A stretch of DNA of 64,000 nucleotides from Nageia nagi. Lineage: Eukaryota; Pinophyta. The DNA is taken from positions 49,600,001-49,664,000 of the forward strand of contig JBITNC010000001.1 of NCBI GenBank assembly GCA_050084985.1. Direction: 5' to 3'. Positions 10,800 through 22,440 of the stretch are shown here, in pieces. Position numbers and translations under genes: made by a program. Each line of letters starts with the position of its first letter. Within the stretch, counting starts at the first letter, position 1. The notes under the pieces are model-generated. The model did not search any database. It was not told the DNA's origin and worked only from the letters and a program-made list of their open reading frames with translations.

Positions 10800-11524
10800 A
10801 TTCTTATGTTGAATTCATGTTTATGATGACAACTTCACCCCTCGAAGGATTTTGTATTGTATGATGTTGATTTTATTATACACCTTTGTGGTAAGTTCGA
10901 TTTGTGTGAGGAACTTATTGTACAATTTTTTTAGAACAAAAAGATTGGCCAATCTAGCACTATTTAGTTATCCATGTGTGAAGAAATCTTATGTGTCTTA
11001 TAGCACTATTTAGTTATCCATATGTGAGGAACTTGTATGTGCATTTTGTTATGCTCTATTTTTTAATAATAATCATCATATGTTGTGTATACAACAAGTA
11101 ACTATGAGTTTTAGCTTGTCATTTTTGTGATGACTTATAGTGCACCATTGATCAGTTTATGCTGGCATTTGTTTGATTCATCTATCATTGTTGATATGAA
11201 TATGTTGCATCTAACTGATCTTGTTATTTGAACTACTTATGACTTGTAGGTTCTTTGAAATTACAAATTACTTACTTCGGGTGTGTAGGCTCTTGGAGAC
11301 TCTTTATGACTTCCAGTTGGATGACTATTTTATGTACACATTGAAACCCATTATGGTTGATGATTGTATTGTAAACCATTTGTTTAAATGGTAAAGTAAA
11401 ACTAAATCTTACTTACTTCATAAAGATGTAAAAAGGTTTTATCTCTGATTGTATCTATTTAGAGGAGAACTCTCTTAGTCTCTATTCTTCTTCTCTCTTA
11501 TTCATTCTATCTCAATATTGCATT
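10800..11524 (+). other. 3' untranslated region of A1
   Basis: Non-coding region between the pol stop and the PPT. It holds two minisatellite units (near 10957-11047) with the core agttatccatgtgtga. A polypurine-like AAGGGGGAGTG lies at the very end of pol (10781-10791). Confidence 0.75.
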
Positions 11525-11533
11525 AAGGGGGAG
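11525..11533 (+). other. Polypurine tract (A1)
   Basis: AAGGGGGAG directly before the 3' LTR start at 11534. Confidence 0.87.
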
Positions 11534-12036
11534 TGTTGGAATGTATAATGCATTATTGTAAAGGTTTTGTATTAATTTTCTTTGTAAATTCACTAATAAT
11601 TAAGGGTATCACTATATACCTTAAGCATTTAAATGAATATGATAATGTAACTTGTCCTACACTCCATGTCATGAGCATGCCCCTTAGGTAAAAGGGAGTT
11701 GCATGTCATGCCTTTGTACATTGGATAAGAGGGTGATCCAAATAAGGATTTTGGCCTATAAATAGAAGGCTTCCTCTTTGTGATCATACATCAATTTGTG
11801 GAATAAAGTTATGCTATAGGATAGTGTTTAGGAGATGAGATTAGGAGAATTGTAAGAGATTCATTTTTATAAATGAAGTGAGATCTAGTTAGTGGATGTA
11901 ATCCTAGTTTGAAGAACCACTTTACATATTGAGTTATCTTTGTGAGATTATCTTATTTGAGTAATTTAGATGTGACATTGATATTTTATGAGATCTTGGT
12001 AATTAAGGGTTGTTTATGTTATAGTTCAATCCTTCA
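11534..12036 (+). repeat. 3' LTR of A1 (family A)
   Basis: 503 bp, TGTTGGAATG...CCTTCA. TATA box tataaata at 11757-11764, inside ttttggcctataaatag, which every family A LTR shares. No PBS follows, so this is the outer boundary of A1. The next bases are aaagt. Confidence 0.92.
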
Positions 12037-13064
12037 AAAGTATTCTAGGAGATATGTTTCAATCTCTTTCTTAACCAACACTCAATCTTAGGATGCATCT
12101 TTCTTCACTTTTATTGAATATGTTTAGCATCATTATGTAACACCAAGTTATCCATCACAAAATTAGGATGAAACCTAAGAATTTCATTATAAGATCATGC
12201 AAAATATTCCCTAAACTTAGATAAGAGAGATTTTTATTAATTTCTCTTTTTCTCACTTTGCTATACTATGATCTTAATCAATTTTGGCTTCTCATTTGAG
12301 ACAATATTGATGTCCATTATTTCTTCATTAATCATGCTCAATTCAATAGTCAATTGAGGAGGATTTGATAAAACCTCCAACTCTACCATAAGATTGGATT
12401 ATTTTAGCCCTAACATTAGACCAAAAATGGGCTTTTGAGGTAAGTAATTTGAGGTGATTACTAGGTGATGGTTTTAAAATGCTTACATTGGGGATTTTGG
12501 TGGTGCTTTTTATGGGGTGGTGTCAAATTGTACCCCTAAAATCATCAAGAGGCAATTTAAAATTATCCCTCAAAAAATACCCTAAAAAGAAAAAAAATCA
12601 AATGGAAACATACAAGCAAGAAGAAAAATAGATTATGTGGGCAATTTTTAGAGGGCTATTTTTCACCACCCACATATGTCATAATGAGGCAATTTATAAC
12701 CACCCCATAAATTGAACTGAAAAAAATCCCACACAAGAAAACTTAAAGGCATGTAACACTTCAGGTTTTTTGAGTTTGCCAAGGTGAGGGGTAAATGAGA
12801 GGAGAGGAAATTTATTTTTTATTTTTAGTTTTGTAAACCCTTTCTCACCATTATAAAATGAACTCTCACTCTCCTACTTAAGTAGGTACCTTAGTGCATT
12901 TGGAAGGAAGTTCTATTGGCATTATGAAGAAGTCCTATGGTTTCTTCATTTGCATTTCTTATTTTTTGCAAATGCAAGGGGGTAGAGGAGAGGAGATACA
13001 AGGCATTTCTCTTGCATTTATTTCTTTTTAGCTGAGGTATTGATGCAATTAGCAAGTACTAGTT
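12037..13064. other. Spacer, copy 2
   Basis: Same unclassified AT-rich DNA as 1460-2486. I see no coding potential, LTR or PBS. Confidence 0.6.
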
Positions 13065-13905
13065 TGTATTTTTTATTACATGTTCATGCCTTGTATTCTT
13101 TTGTATTTTGCATACATGTCTTATGATTTTTTTCATTTAGTGTGTATCTCATGAAACTATGTTTGCATCATGCATATTGTTAAATAATTCCCAAGCCTTA
13201 TATATTGTACCATGTGTTGCATAAATATCTTAGGGCCTTTTTTAGAAAACTTATTTTTCTCATATCCTGCAATCATTGCATACCATGAAATTGTGTTTGC
13301 ATCATTTTTCTTATCAAATAATTTCAAGGCCTTATGTATTCTTCCATATTTTGCATACATGTATTAGGGATTTAAAAAAAAAAACATATGTTGTATGTAT
13401 TGTTCCACAATTTGCATACATATCTATTAGGACATTCAAAACTATAACATTCAATTTATAAGCACCATGTAGACACATCCACATGCCCAATTTAGGTTTA
13501 TGGGTATTTTGGTAATGAAATTAAAAGCTCCCTCAAGATAACCTGCATGATCAAGTATCTAGGGCATTTTCATAAAACCCATTTTGTGCATATGCATAAA
13601 TTACCATATTCCTACATTCTCTATGTCCTTTTTAGAAAACCCATGGTGGAACATGTTGGAATCAGTTCACATTCATCACAATAATGTCCCTTGCAACAAT
13701 CTTAGAGATAAAATTGGTTATGGTATGGAAATAATTGCACACTCAGGGTTTTTCATAAGTCTAACAATAGTTTCAAGGGGATTCTTTAACAACCCAAACA
13801 TATTCTTAAGAAACCCATTTTGTACATATGCACAAATTCACCCATTCCTGAATTCTCATTTTATTTACAAGCACCCAACAAATATATCCACACATCCAAT
13901 TTAGG
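13065..13905 (-). pseudogene. Decayed PPR (pentatricopeptide repeat) gene fragment, copy 2
   Basis: Reading the minus strand from high to low coordinates, PPR-like motifs follow one another in changing frames. They are AYVQNGFLKNMFGLLK (near 13830), AYAQNGFYENALD (13558-13596), AGYLEGAFNFITKIPI (near 13530, like an E-domain), MYANCGTIH (13391-13423), MYAKYGRIHKALKLFD with NTISWYAMIAGYEKNK (13235-13360), DIYATHGTIYKAWELF with DANIVS (13150-13229), and MYAKYKRIQ (13079-13116). Such MYAK / SWxAMIAGY words are typical of plant PLS-class PPR proteins, which bind organelle RNA. Stops and frameshifts are frequent. The tandem MYAK units also produce a degenerate DNA repeat. It lies between A1 and A2, so it is probably host-derived. 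Confidence 0.68.
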
Positions 13906-13919
13906 TTTTATGGGCATCT

Positions 13920-16310
13920 TGTGGAAAGTTTGCCTTCAATTTCATCTTTAGCTTGTGCATTTAGATTTGATGGGTCCATTTCAGACTAAGTCATTTAGGG
14001 GAGAATCTTATGTCTTAAAATTCATCAATGAATTTACTAGGATGAATTTTGGCTATCTACTTGAGCATAAGGATCAAACCTTTGATATTTTTATAAATTT
14101 CAAGGCCTTAGTTGAAAATTAGACTAACTTTAAAATCAAGATGTTGAAATCAGATAATGGAGGGGAATATAATAGTAATGAGTTCAATGTTTTCTATGCT
14201 AAGTATGGAATCAAGAGGAAGTTTATAATTCCTTACACTCTTCAATAAAATGATGTTTTTAAAAGAAAAAATAGGATAATTATGGAGATGGCTAGATGCA
14301 TATTGGGTAATCTTCCTAGTTTTTTATGGGGTGAAGCTATGAGCATTGCAATTTACACCTTGAATAGATGTCTCACAAAAGATGTTTAAGGTAAAACTCC
14401 TTTTGAGGTATGGTCAAGAATAAAATCTAAAATTTCTCACCTTGGGTGTTTTGGTTGTGAAGTATTCTCCTACATTATTTTTAAGAAAAGAAAAAAGTTA
14501 AATAAAAGAGCTAAAAAATGCATCTTTATGGGTTATGATAGTTAGTATAGAGGCTATAGGCTCTACTTTCCATCCTATAGAGTAGTGTTTGTATCAAGGT
14601 ATGTAAAGTTCAATGAACTTCCTAAAGAATTTCATTCTAATGAGGATGTTGATGATCTAGATGACTCATCAATTGCACCTAACTAGTTGGATATTGATGT
14701 ACAAAGGATAACTAGGAGCATGACCTTGAACAAATCCTTATTTTCCAAAATTGATAACAATAATGAACCCTAATCATTCAAAGAAGCTTCAAAGCATGAA
14801 TGCTAGATGGAATCCATGAAAGTGGAGTATGATGCACTTATGAAAAATAAAACTTAAGACTTGGTTCCTTATTCCAATGAGAAGAATGTGATTAGCAATA
14901 AGCGGATTTATAAGGTCAAGTTCAATTCAATTAAGGATATTGAAAAATACAAGATAAGGCTAGTAGCTAAAGGTTTTGATCAAAAATACAATATGGATTA
15001 TGAGAAAACCTTTTCTCCCATGGAAAATATGCCCACTATTAGAATTATCCTTTCTCTTTCAATAGCTCAGAGATGGAAAGTTTTTCAACTTGACATCAAG
15101 ATTGCATTTCTCAATGGTGACTTCGATGTGAAAATCTTCATAAATCAAGTAGAAGGGTTTATTATGGAAGGAAAAGATTCATTGTGTGCAAGCTAAAGAA
15201 GTCTTTGTATGGACTTAAGCAAGCACCTAGAGCCTAGTATAAGAACATTTCAGAATACTTTGCAAACATTAGATTCTCCAAGTGCTTCTTTGACTCCAAT
15301 CTATATTTTCTTAATCAACGAAAATACATGGTCTTAATTCTCTTTATGTGGATGATATCCTAATTATTATGAGCAATTATGAAATCATTCAAGAGTGCAT
15401 ATTCAAACTTAAGGCAATGTTTGAAATGATTGATCTTGGTCTCTTGCACTACTACCTTGGAATTCAAGTGTACCAATACAAGGATTGTACTTATCTTAGT
15501 CAATCAAAGTATTTATCAGACATCTTGAAAAAGTTTAGAATAGAGTAATGTAGACATACTGCAATCCCAATATCCCCTAGAATCATTATTTTGTTTTGCT
15601 CCAACTCTCATTTGGTAGATGCTATATCTTATAGGAAAATAATTGGCAATCTTCTTTATTTGACTATTTTCAAGCTAGATATTGCCTTTGCAGTGAATCT
15701 AATGGTTCGATTCATGTAAAAATCATATGTTGAACATCTCAATATTGTTAAACAAATCTTGAGGTATGTTCTAGGGACAAAGGATCTTGCTCTCAATTAT
15801 TCCAAGTTGCCCTCTTTTGTTCTCTCAAGGTTCTCAAAATTTGACTATAAGGAAGATAGAGATGATAGGAAATCAACCTCTACATATGTTTTTAGCATTG
15901 ATTTAGGTACTATCTCTTGGGCCTCTAAGAAGCAACCTACTATTTCTCTTTCCACCATAGAATTCAAATAATAAACCATGTCTATTGCAACCTAGAAAGC
16001 TATTTTACTTAGGCATCTTTTGAAAGAAATTAGGTATGAGCAACATGGCCCATATTTAATTTCTCTAGACAATCAGTCAGCTATCTCTTTGGATAAGAAT
16101 CCTATGTTCCATCAGAGAATAAAATATGTTGAAATCTAAGCCCATTTCATTAGGGAGAAGGTTCATGATAGAATTTTACATCTAGAGTATTATCCATCAA
16201 CCTTGAACTCCATTGATTTGTTCACCAAGCCTCTTTCTAAAGCTCAATTTAGTAAGCTTAGAGATGCTATTGGGTTGGTGATGTTTCCCTCAAAGGGGAG
16301 TGAAGTATGA
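13920..16310 (+). pseudogene. Copia pol fragment, family A (A2): integrase, RT, RNase H
   Basis: The integrase part has HLDLMGPFQTKS, then KSDNGGEYNSNEF and VFKRKNR, with Lys (AAA, 14261-14263) at the catalytic Glu position. RT (14830-15550) contains WIYK-type and KVFQLDIKIAFLNGD motifs and YVDD near 15345. RNase H (15620-16310) contains FDYKEDRDDRKSTSTYVFS and SLSTIE and ends PSKGSEV with TGA at 16308-16310. An internal deletion near its start removes the CxxC half of the zinc-binding region. Frameshifts and stops divide it into three main open parts (14861-15196, 15348-15548, 15759-15971). Confidence 0.88.
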
Positions 16311-17047
16311 ATTTTTATGTTGAATTCATATTGGTGATGACACTTCACCCCTAGGAGGATTTTATATTGTACAGTGTAGATTTTGTTGCACACCTTTGTG
16401 GTAAGTTTTCTCTATGTGAGGAACTTATTGTATAATTATTTGAGCAAATGATTGGCCAACTTGGCACTATTTAGTTATCCATGTGTAAGGAACTCGTATG
16501 TGTATTTTGGTACTATTCAATTATCCATGTGTGAGGAAATCATATGTGCCTTTTTTTATGATCTATTTTGTAATGATAATCAACACATATTTTGTATACA
16601 AGTGACTATGAGTATTGGCTTGGCATCCTTGTGATGACTTATAGTGCACCATTGATCAATTTATGATGGTATTGTTTGATTCATATATAGTTGTTGATAT
16701 GAATGTATTGCATCTAATTGATCTTATTATTTGAGCTACCTATAACTTGCAAGTTTCTTTTGAGATTGTAGGTTACTTACTTCGAATGTGTAGGCTCATG
16801 GAGACTCATCATGACTTCTAGTTGGATGACTACTTTATGTACATTGAAATTGATTATGGTTAATGATTATATTGTAAACCATTTGTGAAAATGGTAAAGT
16901 AGTGAGTCTCAAACTAAGATATTTTTTACTTCACAAAGATGTAAAAGTTCTCATTTTCAATTATATCTGAATGGAGGAGAACTCTCTTACTCTCTCTCTC
17001 TTTCTTCTCTCTTCTTCATTTTATCCCAATATTGCATTAAAGGGGAG
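16311..17047 (+). other. 3' UTR and polypurine tract of A2
   Basis: Non-coding region homologous to the other family A 3' UTRs. It contains two minisatellite units near 16463-16550. It ends in AAAGGGGAG (17039-17047), the PPT, against the LTR. The motif CAAAGGGGAGTG also marks the end of pol (about 16291-16302). Confidence 0.8.
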
Positions 17048-17548
17048 TGTTATAATGTATAATGCATTATTGTAAAAGTTTTGTAATGTTCCTCTTTGTA
17101 AATTCACTAATACTTAATGGTATCACTAGCTACCTTAACTATTTAAGTGAATATGATAATGTAACTTATCCTACACTCCATCACATGAGCATGCCCTTTG
17201 GGTAAAAGGGAGTAGCATGTCATGTATTTGTACAATGGTTAAAAGGGTGATCGAAAGGGGGATTTTGACCTATAAATATAAAGATATCTCTTTGTGATCA
17301 CTCACCAATTTATGAAGCAAAGTTATGTTCTAGGATAGTGATTAAGAGATGAAGTTAGGAGGATTGTAAGAGAGTTATGTTTGTGAATGAAGTAAGATTT
17401 TGTTAGTAGATGTACTACTAGTTTGAGGAACCACTTTATATATTGAGTCACTTTGTGAGATTGTCTATGCTTCAATTTTTATGTTAGAGTGGGCTTCCAT
17501 GTGATCTTGGTAGTTTAGGATTATATTCTTTATAGGTCAATCCTTTCA
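17048..17548 (+). repeat. 3' LTR of A2 (family A)
   Basis: 501 bp from TGTTATAATG to CCTTTCA, with the family promoter region around 17270. The last 37 bp are the best match to the orphan U5 at 3541-3573. Confidence 0.9.
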
Positions 17549-18168
17549 AAAGAGGCATATTAATGATCCTTCAACTAGAATAATTGTTTGATGTTTGATA
17601 TAATGTTGGAAAAGGTAGTTATTAAATTCATTTGAAGTGTATTCACTCCCATTATCAGAAGTGTATCAATATGAGTTTGAGCCTCTCTTTCATTGCTTAC
17701 ATGAAAATTCTTAAACTTTTCAAAGGCTTCAGACTTATTTTTCAATAAATAATTCTAACATATCCTAGTTTAATGATTAATAAGTTTCATAATATATTTA
17801 TTGATAATAGTAGATGAAATAGGTAAGAGTCCATATAAATCACATTTGGAATCATTAAAGGGTTGCTTGCGACACTTTCCAAGGACACATCCTTCACATT
17901 GTTCCAAGTTCCTTAGTAAGATAGGCAAACCAAGCAAACCACTCTTCTTCAACAAATAAAGATCTTCATAATTGAGATACCCAAATATATTATGCCTTAA
18001 GATACTAGATGAAATTGTATCTTTTCTTGATGAGTTATATAGGTAAAATTCCTCAACTAAATAGAATTCTCCTTTAGCTTCAACAACTTGTCATCCTCCC
18101 CTATAGTCATAACAAGCTTATTGTTAGAAGATCTTTTCTCAACTTTACCATTGAACATATGAATAGAA
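17549..18168 (-). pseudogene. Family C copia integrase fragment
   Basis: On the minus strand: SIHMFNGKVEKRSS, IGEDDKLLKLK, then LKKSGLLGLPILLRNLEQ, CEGCVLGKCRKQPF (the CxxC of the integrase zinc domain), and SDNGSEYTSNEF of the catalytic core (near 17641-17660). It contains several frameshifts. It ends at the A2 LTR, so the catalytic Glu, RT and RNase H are not present. Integrase would insert element DNA into the chromosome; this one cannot. Confidence 0.82.
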
Positions 18169-18670
18169 TGAAAGAATTGAACTATAACAAGAACAATATG
18201 AAACTACCAATATCACATGAAAGATCTCAATTAACATCTAACAAAATCACAAATAAGATAATCTCATAAAGTAACTCAAGATGTAAAGTGGTTCCTCCAA
18301 CTAGGAGTACATCCACTAACTATATCTTTACTTCAATCACAAATACAACTCTCTTACAATCCTCCTAATCTCAACTCCTACACTTCTATCCCATAGCATA
18401 ATTTACTTCACAATTGGTATATGATCATAAAGAGGGAGCCTTCTATTTATAGGCTAAAATCCCTCTTTGGATCACCCTTTTATCCAATGTACAAAAGCAT
18501 GACATGCACATCCTTTTACCTAAGGGGCATGCTCATGACATGGAGTGTAGGATAAGTTACATTATCATATTCATTTAAATACTTAAGGTATAAATTATAC
18601 CTTTAAGTATTAGTGATTTACATAGAGTATTTAATACAACCTTTATAATAATGCATTATATATTCCAACA
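18169..18670 (-). repeat. 3' LTR of A3
   Basis: 502 bp on the minus strand, ending at 18670 with ...ccaaca on the plus strand (TGTTGG... on minus). It carries the family TATA region (plus strand ctatttatag near 18450). Confidence 0.9.
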
Positions 18671-19477
18671 CCCCCTTTAATGCAATATTGGGATAGAGCG
18701 ATTAAGAGAGAAGAAGAAGAGAAAGTAAAAGAGTTCTCCTCCAAATAGATACAATGGAGATGAGAATTTTTACATATTTGTGAAGTAAGAAAGATCTAGT
18801 TTGAGACTCACTACTTTGCCAAATACAATCATTAACTATAACTGATTTCAATGTACATGAGGTAGTCATCCAACTGGAAGTCATGAAGAGTCTCCAAAAG
18901 TTTACATACCTGACGTAAGTAACCTGCAATCTAAATAGAACTTGCAAGTCATAAGCAGCTCAAATAATAAGATTTGTTAGATGCATCATATTTATATCAA
19001 TAAGGATAGATGAATCACACAAATGCCATCATGAACTGATCAATGGTGCACTATAAGTCATCATAAAGATGCCATGCCAAAAAACTTATAGTCACCTACT
19101 ATATATAAAATATTTGTTGATTATCATTACAAAATAGAGCATGCACATACAAGTTCCTCACATATGGATAACTAAGTAGTGCCAAAAGACACATAAGAGT
19201 TTCTCACACATGGATAACTTAACAGTGCTAGATTGATCAAAAAATAGAATATGCACATATGAGTTCCTCACATATGAATAACTGAACAATGCCAAAAGCC
19301 ACATAAGAGTTCCTCTCATATGGATAACTAAATAGTGCAAGATTGGTCAATTTGTACAACAAGATCCTCATGCAGAGCAAACTTACCATAAAAGTGTACA
19401 ATAAAATCAAAACTATATTGCATAAAATCCTCCTAGGGGTGAAGTTATCATCAAAAATATGAATTCAACATAAGAAT
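18671..19477 (-). other. PPT and 3' UTR of A3
   Basis: The minus-strand PPT AAAGGGGG is at 18671-18678. The 3' UTR contains four minisatellite units (about 19150-19345), a doubling of the two-unit block seen in the other copies. The spacing suggests that a ~108-bp dimer was duplicated. Nothing else is seen in it. Confidence 0.78.
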
Positions 19478-22440
19478 TCAAACTTCACTCCCTCTTGTGG
19501 AAAAATTCACAAACTTGATAGCATCCTTAAGCTTACAGAACTAAACTTTCAAAAGGGGCTTGGTTAACAAATCAACAAAGTTCAAGGTGGATGGATAATA
19601 CTCTAGATGTATGATGCCATCAAGAACCTTTTCCTTGATAAAATGGGCATGGATTCTCATATGTTTTATTCTTTGATAGAACATTAGATTTTTAGCTAAA
19701 GAAATAGCCAATTGATTGTTTGAAGAGATCAAAGATGAGCCATGTTGCTCATACCTAATTTCTTTAAGAAGATTCCTTAGCCAAATAGCTTTTTGGGTTT
19801 GTAATAGACATGGTATGATATTTAACTTCTATGATGGAAAGAGAAATAGTAAGTTGCTTCTTGCACCTGAACTAATGCTAAACTCATATGCAGAGGTTGA
19901 CTTTCTATAATCTCTATCTCCTCCATAGTCAAAATTTGAGAATCTAGAGAAAATAAATGAGGGCAACTTGGAATACTTGAGAGCAAGATCCTTAGTCCCT
20001 GCAACATACCTCAAGATTTGCTTAACAACATTGAGATGCTCAACATATGGTTTTTGCATGAATCATGCTATCAAATTCACTGCAAAGGTAATAGCTAGTC
20101 TAGATATAGTCAAATATAAAAGACTATTAATTAATTACCTGTAAGCTATAGCATCAGCTAACTAAGAGTTGGAACTTAGAGAAATAGTGATTCCAAGAGA
20201 GATTGAGATTGCAGCATATCTACACTCCTCCAATCCAAACTTCTATAAGATGTATGATATATATTTAGATTAATTGAGATAATTACAATCCTTGTATTGA
20301 TACACTTGCATTTCAAGATAGTAGTGTAAGAGACCAAGATCAATCATTTTAAATATTGCCTTAAGTTTGGATATGCACTCTTGAATGATTTTATCATTGT
20401 TTCTAGTAATTAAAAGATCATCCACATAAAAGAGAATCAAGACCACATCTTTTCTTTGATTGAGCACATATAGATTGGAGTTAGAAAAATACTTGGAGAA
20501 TTATTATTTGCAAAGTACCCTAAAATCTTTCTATACCAAGCTTGAGGTGCTTGCATAAGTCCATACGAAGACTTCTTTAACTTTCACACAAAGGACTCTT
20601 TGCCTTTCACAATAAACCCTTCTGGTTGATTCATGAAGATTTCCACATCTAAGTCACCATTGAGAAATGCACTCTTGACATGAATTTGAAAAACTTTCCA
20701 TCCTTGAGCTATAGAAAGAGCAAGAATAATTCTCATAATAGGCATCTTTTCCATGGGAGCAAAGGCTTTCTCGTAATCTATATTGTATTTCTGAGCAAAA
20801 CCTTTAGCTACTAACCTTATTCTCAATATCTTCTACTAAATTAAATTTGACCTTGTAGATCCACTTATTCCCAATCACATTCTTTTCATTGGGATAAAGA
20901 ACCAAATCCTAAGTTTTATTTTTTATAAGCACCTCATACTTGACTTTCATAGCTTCCATCTAGCACTCATGCTTAGAAGCTTCTTTGAAGGTTGAGGGCT
21001 CATGCTTGTTGTCAATTTTGGTAATTAAGGATTTGTTCAAGGTCATGCTCCTTATTACCCTTTGTGTTGAAGAATTGTGTTCCTATGGTGACTTGTCTAT
21101 ATCAATATCCAACCAGCTAGGAGCAACTGAAGAGTCCTCTAGATCATTAACATCCTCATTAGAAGCAAATTCTTTAGGAAGTTCATTGAACTTTACATCC
21201 TTTGAAATGAACATTGCATTATAGGTAGGAGAGTAGAGCTTATAGCCTTTATGCTAACTATCATAACCCATAAAGATGCATTTTTAGCTCTTTTGTCCAA
21301 TTTCTTCCTTTTCTCAAAAATAATGTAGGAGAAAGCTTCATAACTAAACACCCTAAGGTGAGAAATGTTAGGTTTTCTTCTTGACCATGCCTCAAAAGGA
21401 GTTTTACCTTGAATAACTTTTATGGGACACCTATTCAAGGTGTAAATAACAGTGCTCATAGTTTCACCCCATAAGAATTTAAGAAGATTACCCAACATGC
21501 ATCTAGCCATCTCCATAATTATTCTATTTTTCCTTTCGATAACATAAATCGATTGAGGAGTGTATGGAATTGTAAACTACCTCTTGATTCCATACTTAGC
21601 ACAATAGTCATTGAACTCATTACTATTATATTATCCTCTATTATCTGATCTCAACATCTTAATTTTAAGGTTAGTTTGATTTTCAATAATGGCCTTAAAA
21701 ACCTTAAAACTCTCAAAAGTTTGATCCTTGTACTCAAGTAGATACCTAAAGGTCATCCTACTAAATTCATCAATGAAGGTCAAGATGTAAGATGCTCCTC
21801 TAAGCAACTTAGTCTACAACAGACCCATCAAATCTGAATGCACAAGTTGAAGTTGAGATGCTCTTGTTGCCTTATCTTTTTCAAACTTTTATCTATGCAT
21901 CTTACCAAGAATGCACTTCTCACATAAACCAATTGAAGGTAAACCTTTCACAAGTTATTGATCTTTCATGACATAAATACTCTTATTGTTAAGGTGTCGT
22001 AAATGATGGTGCTAAAGATTACCTTTAGAACATACACTAGAAGCAAGACATAAGTTTGATGGAACTTGATCCATAATGTAGAGGTTATATTTTACTAATC
22101 CTTTAACCAAAGTGGTAAGTTCTTTCTTAATGCACCAGGATTGAGAGTCGAACTCAAAAGAATACCTTTTTCTAGCAACTTGGATCATGAAGAGAAGGTT
22201 CATCTTTAACTTAGGAACATAGAAAACATTTTCAAGAACCTTTTCATGAATTAGCACACTCTCAATTCCTTGGACTTCAAATGTAGAGTTATCACCTATC
22301 ACAACCGCATCCTTACTTATGAAAGTTCTTAAACTTTTCCTTTTCAAAGCATAGGTGATTATTTCAACTAGAGTCAACAATCCATTTAGATGAAAAAGTG
22401 TGATACATGGAGTAGAGCACTATAGCAAAACTAACATGAG
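19478..22440 (-). pseudogene. Copia pol, family A (A3)
   Basis: Minus strand, 5' to 3'. Protease near 22390-22012 has D-S-S instead of D-S-G but a readable GDNSTFEVQGIESVLIHEK stretch. The pre-integrase region follows. Integrase (about 21960-21000) has the catalytic Glu intact in VIERKNR (21535-21537). RT (20960-20200) contains RLVAKGFAQKYNIDYEK and YVDD (20417-20428). RNase H (20060-19478) contains YVAGTKDLALKYSKL and ends LLTKP..., with TGA at 19478-19480. Frameshifts split it into at least six parts. Confidence 0.9.

Larger units (their letters stand above)
3544..12036 (+). mobile_element. Family A copia element A1 (5' LTR truncated, long leader)
   Basis: Order on the plus strand: 30-bp remnant of the 5' LTR end, PBS (3576-3587), a ~2.9-kb leader with putative intron, gag interrupted by a solo LTR, pol (protease, integrase, RT, RNase H), 3' UTR, PPT and 3' LTR. 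It is a Ty1/copia type because integrase precedes RT. The 5' LTR is missing except for its U5 end because the duplication junction falls there. That U5 remnant resembles the A2 LTR end (17512-17548) more than A1's own 3' LTR, so A1 may be a mosaic. Coding parts carry many stops. The element cannot be autonomous. Confidence 0.88.
10572..14122 (+). repeat. Long direct repeat, copy 2
   Basis: Counterpart of 1-3543. It runs from RNase H of A1 through its 3' LTR, the spacer, the PPR pseudogene and the first 200 bp of A2. Unlike copy 1 it continues into the rest of A2 integrase, so this side is the uninterrupted order. Confidence 0.93.
13920..17548 (+). mobile_element. Family A copia element A2, 5'-truncated
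   Basis: Starts within the pre-integrase/integrase region and runs through RT, RNase H, 3' UTR, PPT and 3' LTR. LTR 5', PBS, leader, gag and protease are missing. The left edge joins the PPR-containing spacer. The right edge (aaaga after the LTR) abuts minus-strand integrase of family C, so A2 or its parent probably landed in C1. Confidence 0.85.

Noticed and set aside
13276-13461. Plus-strand open stretch, also at 2634-2882
   Set aside because: It is the opposite strand of the PPR pseudogene, whose minus-strand motifs are much stronger.
12037-13919. Idea that the PPR sequence was captured as internal sequence of A2 (LTR, PPR, integrase)
   Set aside because: No PBS follows the LTR at 12036, and A2 starts abruptly in pre-integrase. 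A 3' LTR plus flank plus a truncated element explains it more simply.
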